This document shows, in pieces, positions 45,539 through 57,237 of a stretch of 64,000 bases of DNA. The stretch's first letter is position 1; every line of letters begins with the position of its first letter. Source of the DNA: Piliocolobus tephrosceles (taxonomy: Eukaryota; Chordata; Mammalia; Primates; Cercopithecidae); the NCBI RefSeq assembly GCF_002776525.5, contig NC_045436.1, forward strand, positions 96,983,057 to 97,047,056, written 5' to 3'. The notes under the pieces are model-generated. The model saw nothing but the letters and a program-made list of their open reading frames with translations, had not been told where the DNA came from and searched no databases. The translations under genes were made by a program, and so were the position numbers.

Positions 45539-47304
45539 CACCACTGCCAATTAAAATCCTGAAATGCCAGAATCACTGTCAGGGATTCTGTCACCTAGAG
45601 CTGAGTACTTCACTTCCTTATAGTGTCACAATTATGTAGAGTTCACTGTCTAGGGAGGTAAAAAATAAAAATAAAAAAATAAAGTTTCCTTTTAACTTAT
45701 TATCACATGTGGTCATCTGAACACCAAAGTAGCTGGGCTGATGACCAGAGACTTGCATAGTTTTCTTATGGAATCCTGAGAAAGTGTGGTCCTCATCCCT
45801 TAGTCATAGGTGCTCAAGTTTCTTCTTTGGTGCCACAGAGCAAATAGATACATTATTCCTATAGTTTCTCTTTTCCCTTCAGCTCCTCCTTAAACCAAAA
45901 TGTCTTCTCTACTGCTAGCTACAAAACAGAAAATTGTGGACAAGCTGACATAGGCTTGTACTTAGGTGGAACAAGTTTACTAATGCACTTTTAAAATAGT
46001 GAACCAAATAGTCTTTGTTACCCTCATCTGTAGTCTCTCCTTTTATATAATTCTTGACCGATTTGTGAATAATGGGCATTTTATCCTTCTTATTCTTTTT
46101 GATATATACATCAGTAGGAGAAAAATCATTTCTCCATTCATTAGAAAAATATTCATTCATTCAACAAATAATTTCCTAGTGACTATACAAGTTGATATCA
46201 AAGTAGATATTTTTAATTCTTACTTTATGTCTCCAACACACACACAGTGCAAGAGTATAACAGCTCAGTAAAAATAGTAAGTACAATAAAATGTGAAAAT
46301 AGCTGTGATAAAATTTGCTGTAATATAAAATGGGGTCACAAGAACAGGAGTGAGTAATTCCATTTGAGTTGGAATCAAAAGTTTCTTAGAGGAAATGATA
46401 TATGAGTAGTTTGCATTTGCATATGAAAGTGGCTAGCTCTTTATAAAATTATTGCAAGCATCATAGTTGATTAAACAAACTTACTTTTACAAGTTCAGAA
46501 AGATAAACTATAATGGCTTATTTATTTCCTATGTAGATGTATACATATGTAATCATATATACATACGGAATAGAAGGCTAAAGTTTCATATTAAACATAA
46601 AATACCTTTGTCATTCTATTCTTATCCTTACCATGCCATGGATTGGTCCTAGCACATTTATGCAGTAAGTATAATCTGACTATAGTTTTGCTAGTTCTCC
46701 CAGTGTGGAGCTCTGTCCAATCTCCCTGTTTTTCAACTTACTTGAAATTAAACTTTACTATTTTAATTTAAAACATTTAGAGAAAATCTATTTATGTGCA
46801 AAGTGCTGTGCTGTACACTGTAGCTGAAAAGGAAAAAGGTGTTCATGTTGACAGGCAAGGCTTGATCTTTGCCCTCGATGAGGGCAACACAAAGGAGAAA
46901 AAATAAAAATGTTATCTGAGACAGACCTCCCCTATTTGCTTTTCCAAAAAGAGGACACTAGAGTGTTGTTGTTGTTGTTGTTTTTGTAATAATTGTTTAA
47001 AGTTTTGTCTTGGCCAAAAAATGATACTCCCTCTCTGCTTGGATAAAGTGATTGAAACTAGACATAAGTAGAAATTAATAAAACCAAGAAAAACACATTT
47101 TCTGAGTAGGGGATACAGTCTGGATTTGTTATTCACAATAAGAGCTATGTGATTTCTGCCATTTAGACCAATATTACTTCAAATATTCCAATATAAGATA
47201 AAGCAAAATTTACCAAGAAGGGATATTAAAGAGGGCTATCAAGGAACACAATTTAGATCATTAGGAAGGGGGAACATTGTTGTTGTTTGCTTTTCAGTAA
47301 TTGC
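45539..47304. other. Mostly unique sequence with a possible ancient LINE fragment
   Basis: At about 46140-46400 'cattcattcaacaaataatt' followed by a diverged tail resembles a widespread ancient mammalian repeat, but the match is weak. A (GTT)n run lies at about 46964-46983. No gene recognised. Confidence 0.4.
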
Positions 47305-47590
47305 TTTTATTTTTTTTAATTTTCAATTTTTAAAAAAATGTCAACTTTTTGTTTTACTTATAAAAAGTACTTTATGAAGTACATAGTGATGTTTCAATAC
47401 ATAGAATGTGTAGAGATCAGATCAGGGTAATTAACATATCCATCATCACAAACATTTATCATTTATTTGTATTGGGAATATTCAATATCCTACATCTAAC
47501 TATTTAAAACTATATATTATTGCTAATCATAATCTTATAGTGCTATAGAATACTAGAAATCATTCCTTCTAGCTTGCTGTAATTTTTTTG
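47305..47590 (-). mobile_element. L1 3' end fragment (L1PB/L1MA-like), antisense
   Basis: Only the antisense 3' UTR is present: 'tacatagtgatgtttcaata', 'gatcagatcagggtaattaa', 'atccatcatcacaaacattt' and 'agtgctatagaatactagaa'. A short, strongly 5'-truncated insertion. Confidence 0.8.
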
Positions 47591-48305
47591 ATTTTTTTTT
47601 ATTAAGATAATGGGTCAGTTCTGCCTTGAGACTGCACACAGAGATTGCAAGTACTTAGAGTCTACATAGCTGTTTGATTCCCATAACACTTAGAGATCTT
47701 CAGTGTTTGCCATTAAAGTCTATGCATTACATCTTTTAGTGAGATCATCTTTATGAATATTGTCGAGTAAATAGAGCCACACTAAGTAACAGGAGACAAA
47801 AGAGTTTAATAAGGAGTTAGCGCTTACACACATGTGGAAAGAGTAGGGGTTGTGGGGGATATGATGGCTGTCATTGAAAGGTCAGAGAAACAGAGAAGAC
47901 ATCAGCCTGAAAAACAGAAGAAAATGGTTCTTGAAAGTTTGTTTGGAAAAGGCCATAATTCCCAACTATCTTCATAATATCCCATACACTGTCTCAGTTT
48001 GCAACAGGACAGCTGAAAATGGTAGGAAAATTCTGAGTAGCTGCCATGGTTGGTCACTGGGATCTCATAAGAGTATAATGACTTCTCTTTACTTCTGCCT
48101 GTCATATCAAATATGAGGGCCATTCAATGGTAAATGCTAATCTGGATCCAATAAATAAAGAGATGTGGTACTCAGTATGGCAATAATGTGAAGTTTACTA
48201 ACAATCCAACAAAAAGGAGTGGTTACTTTATATTTGCTACCCTAAGACATTGCTACCCAAACTCTTTTTGTGCTAATAAATAATCTGATGATATTTTCAT
48301 AATCT
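47591..48305. other. Unique sequence, possible LTR remnant
   Basis: No gene recognised. The stretch 47760-48120 is less AT-rich and includes 'ttaataaggagttagcgctt', which could be part of a decayed LTR on the minus strand. Overlapping frames on both strands (47874-48123) show no family features. Confidence 0.35.
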
Positions 48306-48623
48306 GAAAGGAAAAACAATAGGTTATTATGTATATCCTACTCAATAGAAATAGTTGTGCCTCTGTTCATATAACACAAAAGAGGCTTTAAGGTGAAAAT
48401 ATTCTTACTGGCTCTCTGCATGAAAACTACATAATGATTAAAGTTTCAGTTTACTAGGAATACATAGCAATTTTAAATTAGCACACCCTTGTGACTCTAG
48501 CTCTATAATTTGTCTTTGAGTCAGGGTTCTCCGATTGCAAGTGACAGAAAGAATCTCTAATTTAAGTAGACAAGAACATTTTTGGTAATATCAGTTTTGA
48601 TTAGCTCACAATGTTGAGAGAGA
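48306..48623 (+). repeat. Left arm of a large inverted repeat
   Basis: About 318 bp that match the reverse complement of 51135-51452 at roughly 88% by eye. Long exact blocks include 'ctactcaatagaaatagttg', 'aaaactacataatgattaaa', 'tttgtctttgagtcagggtt' and 'attagctcacaatgttgaga'. Similarity stops sharply at both ends. The right part ('caagtgacagaaag' to 'agctcacaatg') faintly resembles a dispersed mammalian repeat, so the arms may be two copies of one family. Confidence 0.9.
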
Positions 48624-48932
48624 ATATATTAAATCTGGCGTAGTATCTTATAAGCTGACTAACTTAAAATTTATAAAACAATAAAAGATATTGTGCTTTC
48701 TTTATTTCCTAATGTAATCTAATGTACTGATGATGATACATTGAAATCTGCAATGTATCTAACGATTTTCATCAGCTTGTCACATTTAAATAATGTCAAA
48801 ACATTTTTACTGGACTGGTAACATGGTGAAAATACATTGATTCTATCACTAATTACAATATGTTAACAATTTATGTGTTTTTCTTCAAAATCATAATATA
48901 TCAGCATTTCTAATTCTCAAATATAGTAGATA

Positions 48933-49215
48933 GGCTGGGCATGGTGGCTCACACCTGTAAGCCCAGCACTTTGGGGGACTGAGGTGGTCAGATACCTGAG
49001 ATGAGAAGTTTAAGACCTGCCTAGACAACACGGTGAAACCCCGTCTCTACTAAAAATACAAAAATTAGCCAGGTGTGGTGGGATGCACCTGTATTCCCAG
49101 CTACTTGGGAGGCTGAGGCAGGAGAATCCCTTGAACCTGGAAAGTGGAGGTTAGTGAGCCAAGATTGCACCACTGCACTCCAGCTGAAATGAGCAAGACT
49201 CTGTCTCAAAAAAAA
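48933..49215 (+). mobile_element. Alu (AluS-like), sense, in the inverted-repeat spacer
   Basis: From 'ggctgggcatggtggctcac' to a short A tail, with a deletion in the right-monomer end ('ctccagctgaaatgagcaag'). A TA-rich repeat follows the tail directly. Confidence 0.92.
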
Positions 49216-49310
49216 GTATGTATATGTATATGCTATAAGTATATGTCTATACTATATATACTGTAAGTATATATATACTATAAAAAGTATATATATAATA
49301 TACATATTGG
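49216..49310. repeat. TA-rich tandem repeat at an Alu tail
   Basis: Repeated 'agtatatatata' and 'ctataagtatatg' motifs, probably expanded from the Alu A-rich tail. Confidence 0.85.
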
Positions 49311-50358
49311 ATAAATTTTTACTTTTGAATAAAAGAAGTAATCTACAAGGCTCAATTCAACAATGCTTTTATAATGAATTTATTGTTTATGTATGTATGC
49401 GTATATGCCTGAGTGACCACATGTGTTTTTGTGTGTGCATGCACACACATACACATGAAATTTATTCAAGTTGACAACCAATCATGCAGATAGAAATTCT
49501 GTATTCACATCAATCTAATTTTCTTATTAAATACCATTATTTTCTCCTCCTGAGCCAAGTACAATGTTTCAGACTAGTAAAATGTCTTATTTTTAGTATT
49601 GTCAATATTCCCAGTGGTAGATCAGTGTTGCTTTCTTAAAATAATTCTGCCTTCTGGGCAACAGAATTTTTTTTCAGCACTAAATAAGGCAAAATCAGTT
49701 TTGTAGCTGCTGCCTGTTTTATTGTGTGTAGGCCTGTGTTCAGATACTTCATAAACTGTCAAATTCAGATTGGCACTGGAAACACTATAATGCTTGATAT
49801 TTGATGAGAAGCTGTCAACTTGCCTCTGCCGGTCAAATTGTCAGATTCTTCTTCAGGATCGGTTTAGGTTAAGGGATTACTGGTAGTCAGAGCTCCATAA
49901 GGGATTACTGGTAGTCAGAGCTCCATACACAAGGATCTTAATGCTCTATGATTTATGAGAGGAGTGGGGTAGAAAAGATGTGAGACAAGTTATGTATTGT
50001 TGGAAAACTGAATTTTATATTCTTAATTATTTAAGTTTGTTTTTAGGAACTTGTAGATGAGTCAGTAATTCAGAAATTACATCGAGAATTAAGCATGAAA
50101 AGGCATGGTAAAAATTCCTCTTAGTAATCATATCCATAAAAACAAATGAGTCTTTGAACTTTAAGCTATAGCTTTAAGGGAATTTATTATTCTGTTATTT
50201 GCTAGGATAATATTTTATCTCAATATTTCTTGTTTCTAATTTAAATTATGTTTCACGAAATACCCAACTAGATGAATATGTGGGTGTGTGTAGCTAGACA
50301 CAGAAAGGAATTGACAGAACACTTTGGCTCTATTTTCAGTGCTATAAAAAGATAAAAG
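49311..50358. other. Unique sequence with an exact short tandem duplication
   Basis: A GT/CA-rich patch spans about 49385-49457. The exact 28-bp tandem duplication at 49871-49926 is listed separately. No gene recognised. Confidence 0.5.
49871..49926. repeat. Exact 28-bp tandem duplication
   Basis: Positions 49871-49898 are identical to 49899-49926, with no spacer. The lack of any difference suggests a recent event or a polymorphic locus; an assembly error is also possible. Confidence 0.95.
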
Positions 50359-50661
50359 GTAGGGTGCTATGGCTCACGCCTGTAATCCCAGCACTCTGGG
50401 AAGTGAGTGGGTCACTTGAGGCCAGGAGTTTGAGACCAGTCTGGCCAACATGGCAAAACCCTGTCTTTATTAAAAATACAAAAATTATCTGGGCGTGGTG
50501 GCATACGCCTGTGATCTGAGCTACTCAAGTGGCTGAGGCAGGAGAATCACTTGAACCCGGGAGGTGGAGGTTGCAGTGAGCCGAGATTGCCCCACTGCAC
50601 TCCAGCCTAGGTGACAGGGCAGGACCCTGTCTGGAAAAAATCATAATAATAAAAATAAAAA
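50359..50661 (+). mobile_element. Alu (AluS-like), sense, in the inverted-repeat spacer
   Basis: Both monomers are present from 'gtagggtgctatggctcacg' to an A-rich tail with (AATA)n. Clear target-site duplications were not found. Confidence 0.9.
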
Positions 50662-51134
50662 AGAGAGAGATTAAAAACTAACAATAAACCTCTTCTATGT
50701 GGTCATGTCTTACTTGGAAAATTATATAGTTACTCAGAAAATTGAGGCATTTACATACATGTTTGAAGCTTCCCACTCTACCCCTAATTAAAACAAAACA
50801 CAAATAGAAGACACAATATTGCATTATTCCCAATAAGGAAGCCCAAGGGAATAGATACTCCTTCCCTGACCTGGTTAAAAGCTGGGACACAACAAAGGGC
50901 TCCTACTCTGAACCTCTTAACATTAAGCAAGTAATTCAAAGGTAAATACTGAAGTATATAATTTGTTCACCAGGACAAATTTAGTGAAAGTCTCGAGGGC
51001 ATTTGATGGCCACAACCCCTGTGTCCAGCAGCACTGTGGGTGCCAGCTATGCCCACTGTGGCAGTATAACCTGATTACATCCTAGTTTCAGATCTTCACA
51101 TCTAGAATTCTCATCTATTTTCTAGTAGTCCTGC

Positions 51135-51452
51135 TTCTCTCTCAACATTGTGAGCTAATCAATACAGATATTGCCAAAAATTTTCTTGTCTACTTAAGTT
51201 AGAGACTCTTTCTGTCACTTGAGATTGGAGAACCCTGACTCAAAGACAAATTATAAAGCTAGAGTCACAGGGACATGCTAATTTAAAATTGGTATGTATT
51301 TCTAGTAAATTGAAGCTTTAATCATTATGTAGTTTTCATATAGAGAGCCAGTATATTTTTTTTTCCTTAAACTCTTTTTTGCCTTATATAAACAGAGCCA
51401 CAACTATTTCTATTGAGTAGAACATACATAATATTCCTATTGTTTTTCCTTT
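51135..51452 (-). repeat. Right arm of a large inverted repeat
   Basis: The reverse complement of 48306-48623 (roughly 88% by eye, with small indels). The two arms face each other across a 2.5-kb spacer that contains two Alus. Confidence 0.9.
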
Positions 51453-53142
51453 GGAGTTCAATATTTTGGTTTCTTATATTTACATGTGTTTCTTGAAAAC
51501 CATATATTGCTGGAGCATTTAGATCATTTAGATTTAAACTGATTACTGATCTTTTTTTTATAGCTTTAATTTTTTCTTTCAATTGGTTGGTGTTGTTTTT
51601 ATTTTTCTATCTTTTCCGTTTTTGAGTATTTGAATATTTTTTAAATTCCAACTTTAATTTTCCTTCTAAATGAATAATTGCCTTTAGAATTATTTAGTAA
51701 GGTTCAGCTTTAGACAGACTCTGAAAAATCTCTTGTATACACCCATGCTTAATATTTTTATAGCCCAGTACAAGAGCACACCTTGAAGTTTCCTGTAGAG
51801 TCTTTCAAAGTGACTTGAGGCTATTGCTGCACAGAATTCTGGGATTCTAGCTCTATGGGGTATAATAGGAGACAATAGGCCATGGATATTGATGGGCATA
51901 CTTCAAAGGCCCTATGGATTTCCAGACTTGTCAGGGAGACACTAAAGAAGAGCCCAGGAAGAGATCCTGAAGCCAGCGGATTGGGGCTGGAGCCGCACTT
52001 CCCTAAGAGTGACCTAATAGTAGCACTATGTTTCTATTACAAATATTTTTACCATATGTAGATTCTCACATTGGCAATTCTCTCAGCATGCAGATTCATA
52101 TTACACAGCCTTCTTGCCTCCGTTATCCCTCCTGAGAGTCATCTCTCCTTTTAGACTGTCCATTTTCTGTTCTTAATTTCTCCCTTTGCTCTATAAATTG
52201 TTAAGACTTTCTCTTTGCATTTAATTTCCTGACTAATTTTTTATATTACTCAACAAATGTCTACATGCGCACACACACTTGTGTGTGTGTGTGTGTACGT
52301 GTGTGTGTTTTAATTGTGTTTCAGATTTATTTGATTGGTTGAATATGAGGATTGGTGGTGTTTGACACTTCTGAAATCTTCCAGTTATCTTTCAAAATAT
52401 GTCATTTGCCTCATTTTTTCTCCTCCCTCTCTGAAACCCCAAACACGTATCAAACATTCTCATTCTATCCTTTTTCTTTCCTATTTCCTTGTTCTCTTGT
52501 GGCATTTTTTTTTTCTTCTGACAGATCTATTGTGACTATTTCATTGAGTTTTACATTTTTCTAGTTGTATATTTTTTTCTTGAATTTCTATTTTTTATCC
52601 AAGTCTGCTAGGTGACATTTTAGTTTCCTGAAGATACATTCAAGTTTATGCTCTTTCTTTTAATATACTAGTTACTAGTTTTAAATTTTCTAGTTACGTT
52701 TAGAATAAGAAATATTTAATGTTAATAATATATAAAGTTTTTTTGTCACACACCATATGTTCATAATACATGTTATCTTTGTATCACAGAACAGATACAT
52801 TGTATCACAGAGAAGAAATTTTCAATGAATAGAAAATATTGGTTTTATTGCTTTACTTAGGTCATTCATAGGAATGCTGCTCAGAAATTTTAAAGATTAT
52901 TTCCTAGGCCTTTTTAAAATTTTCTGTAAAGAAAATGTCTGTCATTAGAGATAAGTTTTTAAATTTTTCTCTCTACATATTCATTCTTCGAAATTTGACC
53001 TTACAACTTAACTTTGATTATTATTTATATTTTGATGACGTTCCAAAATATATGTATCCATCTGAGTTATTTCTTATCATCATAAGGCCTGTATATGCTA
53101 TTATCATTGATAAATATCATTGTGGTGTTTTTGTTGTTTTAA
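51453..53142. other. Unassigned AT-rich sequence, possible old L1 scrap
   Basis: On the minus strand at about 51580-51460 the reading 'LNDLNAPAIYGFQETHVN' is faintly like the L1 ORF2 endonuclease region, which could mean a decayed, deleted L1. A (GT)n microsatellite lies at about 52270-52312. No gene recognised. Confidence 0.35.
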
Positions 53143-53712
53143 AAACATTTCAATTTTATTTATTTATTTTTTAGACTTTTGAGTTCAGGGGTGCATGTAC
53201 AGGTTTTGTTACATAGGTAAACTTGTGTGACAGGGGTTTGTTGTACAGACTATTTCATCACCGAGATATTAATCCTACTACACATTAGTTATCTTTCCTG
53301 ATCGTTTTTCTCCTTCCACCCTTCACCCTCCAAAAGGTCTCGGTGTGTGTTGTTCCCCTCTAGGTATCCATGTGTTCTTGTAATTTAGCTCCCAATTTTA
53401 ATTAAGAACATGGTATTTGCTTTTCTGTTCATGCATTAGTTTGCTAAGGATAATGACCTCCAGCTCCATCCATGTCCCTGTAAAGGACATAATCTCTTTC
53501 TATTTTATGGCTGCATAGTGCTTCTTGGTATATATGTACCACATTTCCTTTATTCAGTCTATCATTGATGAGCATTTAGACATATTTCATGTCTTTGCTA
53601 TTGTAAACAGTGTTGCAGTGAACATACACATGTATGTGTCTTTATAATAGAATAATTTATATTCCTTTGGGTATATACCCAGTAATAGGATTCCTGGGTC
53701 AAATGGTATTTC
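53143..53712 (-). mobile_element. L1 3' end fragment (L1PB-like), antisense
   Basis: After a T-rich start come 'gagttcaggggtgcatgtac', 'aggtttgttacataggtaaa'-like text, 'cctccagctccatccatgtc', 'ttggtatatatgtaccacat' and 'gggtatatacccagtaatag'. This is the antisense L1 3' UTR and ORF2 C-terminus, 5'-truncated. Confidence 0.88.
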
Positions 53713-54099
53713 TTCAAAAACTCAATTGATTTGAGTTCATAATTTTTCTTACCCTGTGTTTCATTATCAGAAACAGTACCATATGCTGCTAATTTGCTCA
53801 TAGCTGAGTTGATAAGTCATAAATCCATAACACCCATTTATCTCACTGTTCATATCCAGGAGCAACAAATTCTATTGAGACTAGCACTAATAATAGTTTT
53901 TGAACCTATAATCTTCATTCTTCTTGTTACTTCAGTGTGGATTACAATAATTTTTCCTGCATTGTTATATGAAATAGCCTTTGAATAGGCTAATTTTCTC
54001 TGACTCCTTCCAGTAGATTTTCCATGCCACTACAAAAATTTTTTTTTTAATAAAAATAATCTTGTCATTCTCCTGGCAAAATATTTCACTGAATACTTA
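53713..54099. other. Unique sequence
   Basis: No gene or repeat recognised. The frame at 53794-53988 is hydrophobic by AT-rich composition only. Confidence 0.45.
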
Positions 54100-54560
54100 C
54101 TGATCTTAGATAAAGTGCAAACTTTTTAGTATGTTATTCAAAGTCATTCTTTCCTCCCTCACTTGTTCTCTCTATTCTGACAATATTTCATGCCCAAATC
54201 CATGTCTTCCCTCGATTTTTGGTCTGTACGTGTGCCCTTCTCCATCTGGACAATGTACGTCCATTGTTTAAACTTTCTAACCCCTAATTCTCCCACTGTT
54301 ATTACAGTTGTCAATTGTTTGAGGACGATTTCCTTAAACCAATAAGGCTAGACTTCTTTCCCTCATAGAATGAATAATCCAACCAATAATCATATTGCTT
54401 AGCATAGTGCATTATTATGCTTCATAATTATTCTCTTTCCTTCCCTAAGCCATAAACACAGTGAGAGGAGGAACTGACATTTTCCCTTTTAGCTGCAGAC
54501 CTAAACATAGTGCTGAACACAATAGGCATTTAATTACCATTTGCTGAATGGAGAGTTGAA
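54100..54560 (+). repeat. L2 LINE 3' fragment, sense
   Basis: The order 'agataaagtgcaaacttttt', 'tgttattcaaagtcattctt', 'tgtgcccttctccatctgga', 'gtgagaggaggaactgacat' and 'atagtgctgaacacaatagg', ending 'catttgctgaatgg', follows the L2 3' end closely in structure though not in detail. Confidence 0.6.
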
Positions 54561-54873
54561 CAACCCTTTAATTTGCAGTATAATTAATAAAATATATGAT
54601 TAAAGCGTGATTTTAGACATCATCATACTAGATACAATGAAATGTAATGCATATAATGAAGCATAAGATTCCTGTACTTAAGTAGTGTATAGTCTATTTT
54701 GCCATAAATGATTCAAACCCCTTAAAGTTAATGAACAATAAGCTGTTTACTATTGCCGATATATATTGCAAAGAATAATTCACATAGGTGATCACTGGAG
54801 CCATTTACTCTAATAATTCTCAGAAATTCTATCACATCTCTCTCCTTCTAAACCACCATTTCTTGCCTGTAAA

Positions 54874-54977
54874 TAAAGCCATTTCTATGATAAATAAGAA
54901 TAGACTTATCCAACTTGAAANNNNNNNNNNTAAAGCCATTTCTATGATAAATAAGAATAGACTTATCCAACTTGAAA
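54874..54977. other. 10-N assembly gap with exact 47-bp flanking duplication
   Basis: Ten Ns occupy 54921-54930. The 47 bases before (54874-54920) are identical to the 47 bases after (54931-54977). Same gap size and same duplication length as at 45435-45538, which points to the assembly method rather than biology. A frame running through the Ns here is not real. Confidence 0.95.
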
Positions 54978-57159
54978 AATAAACAGGCGTTTAAAAAATA
55001 AACATATCTGGCCTATAACATATTCAGTTTTAATCATATGTTTACAGTTTAGTAAGGGAGATAGTGTTCAAAATACACAATTTAAAATAAGACAGAGTAA
55101 TTTAGAGTAATTGCAAGAATGGGCATAATTATAACATAGTAGTAGAGGCCAGGACTAGCTTGAAGAGCTATGATATGTTTTGATATATTTGGAAAACATT
55201 GATGATCTTGTAATAATTTATAGAATCTGATAAATAACAAATACATTTCTAATTGTCCAATACTGCCATTTGAATTTGGTAGGGATTTTGGAGATCTTCA
55301 AGCATATAAAATATCTAATGACTTTATTATATGTTTTGGGGTTGATGAAATAGAGATTTTAGAGAAAACTAGTGAAAATGGGAGATAATTAAATGTTAAT
55401 ATTTGTGAATAATTTTATTTCATAAATCTTTTTATGTAGATTAATTTCAGCAAAACCTTATATAGCAGTCAGAATTTGCTATGTGCTCTTTTCTTTCAAT
55501 AATTTTAAATATAGTGGGGAAAAATAAAAGTTAAGGAAATCTTAATAACTTCAAGCAATTAAGGTTATTCTCATAATCAACAGGTAACTAAAGTTTAGAA
55601 ATGAAAATATTCTGCAAATGAAAAATATGCATTTTGTAACCCCAATATAAATATAGCAAACAATTTCTTTTTTAAGAGTTTTCTAATTAGGTAAATGTAT
55701 TTAAGCAAAGGTGCATGGCCATAACCAAAAGGACACCCTTCTGCCACTATTATTGAAACTGGAGCAATTTGTTTAAATTATTTCAGGATCAATATTGAGG
55801 TTGCTCTTTTATGAAAAACAATTCCCAGCACATAGCAACTCTCTTTCTTTTTAGAAAAATGTAGAATGCATTATTCGGCCACTAATGTCAACATTTAGAA
55901 AACAAAGACATGGGTAATGCCATTCATGTCTGTAAGCAGTGAGAAAGCCAATGATTTTCTTCTTAGCAACCCTGAAAACAGATGTGAATGAAGAGTACTT
56001 CCCCAGAAAGCAAACTCATGTCTAAGAACTTCACAAGAAACATGTTACTGGCCAGCAGTGCTGCACATTTAAAATGCCGCTGAGTAAGTTGGAGATCATC
56101 CTGATAACACTGCCTGGTGAAGAAGAAGTTGGCACTTTGCTACAGATTTCCCTGCCAGAACCTATTCCTGTTTTACACCTTCATTTGACCCAGGATGGGT
56201 TCTTGTATCCAAGATCTAAAACTAGGATCAAATATATTTCTTTAATAATGTCACATTCCAAACAGGGACTCAGATGAAGGACCCATTGAAGGGATTGGTT
56301 ACTCACGTAGGTACCACCATGCAGAAAGGTAACGAGTAATATAGTTAAGAGATGTTCCCATCAGGGCACCTTGGATTAGTTCAGACAGTTGTCCCAGAAT
56401 GTCATACAAAACATGTTGTCAATCAAACTTAGTTTTTTAAGAGTGCCTATATATTGGTAAATTAAACTTTTGTTTATATTCTTCAAAATGGTTTTCATGT
56501 GATAGATCTTACTGAACTGTGTTTATTATAATTTATTTAGTGAATTGCTTTCTCTAAGCCTCATCAACCACATTACTCTCATAGGAATTTCATTAGTGAT
56601 TTAACGCCAACAGGTGTCACTTCAGATGTTACCAATTTTTTTGAGTTTCTTTCTCCCTCTAGTATCCAGTATCATATACCCTCTCAAGTGGGTCCCAGCA
56701 GTTCTTCCCACTACTATTCTCACTTCACTACAGGTCGCTTGGTGTTCCCCTTGAGTGAGGGCTGTGCCATTACGACCACCTTCACCCAGACCGTGAGTTT
56801 CTGTGGGTAGCTGGCGAGCTCTGGCTAATCTGTTGCCCTCATCGTTGCCATTCATGTCCTAATGGCTGCTGGGGGCTAACACTGTGCAAATGGTGAGCAC
56901 ATCAACTGCTTTGTTCTGAACAGCTAGTCAAGGATCCGATGCAGTCAGGATGTGTGTTACTTGTGCCAGAGTTGTTCACTTTGCATTCTCTTTGGACCTT
57001 TTACAGAGGCCAATGCATACTCTATCAATATATTTGCCTTTCCAAAGTTACTTGACTCTGCTCTTCTAAGTAACTTCTTGATATTGCACTGTGGATGTTT
57101 ACAGTCAAAATTGTAAATATCATTGGCCATTGGACTACAAATTGTCACTTGTCATATTA
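54978..57159. other. Unique intergenic sequence
   Basis: AT-rich to about 55900, then somewhat GC-richer at 56040-56310 and 56640-56900. Short frames in these patches (56074-56277 on +, 56855-56622 on -) have no recognised family and no splice context. No clear repeats. Confidence 0.45.
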
Positions 57160-57237
57160 CTTATCACTGTGTCCCCAGTGTTTACCATCAGGTCTGGGAT
57201 ATACTAAGTAATCAATAAATATTTAAGGAATTGAATG
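57160..57237 (+). repeat. L2 tail fragment, sense
   Basis: The text 'ctgtgtccccagtgtttacc' followed by 'taatcaataaatatttaagg' and 'aattgaatg' matches the usual L2 3' terminus. Only about 80 bp can be recognised. Confidence 0.6.

Noticed and set aside
51367..51582. Minus-strand frame with an 'LNDLNAP' motif as a host gene
   Set aside because: The motif is faintly L1 ORF2-like, and half of the frame lies in the inverted-repeat arm; at best it is a decayed L1 scrap.
54788..54982. 64-codon frame containing unknown residues
   Set aside because: It runs through the ten Ns and repeats the same peptide on both sides because of the duplicated 47 bases.
56074..56277. Small + strand frame in a GC-richer patch
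   Set aside because: It has an ATG and 67 codons but no family resemblance, no splice signals of note and no other exon nearby.
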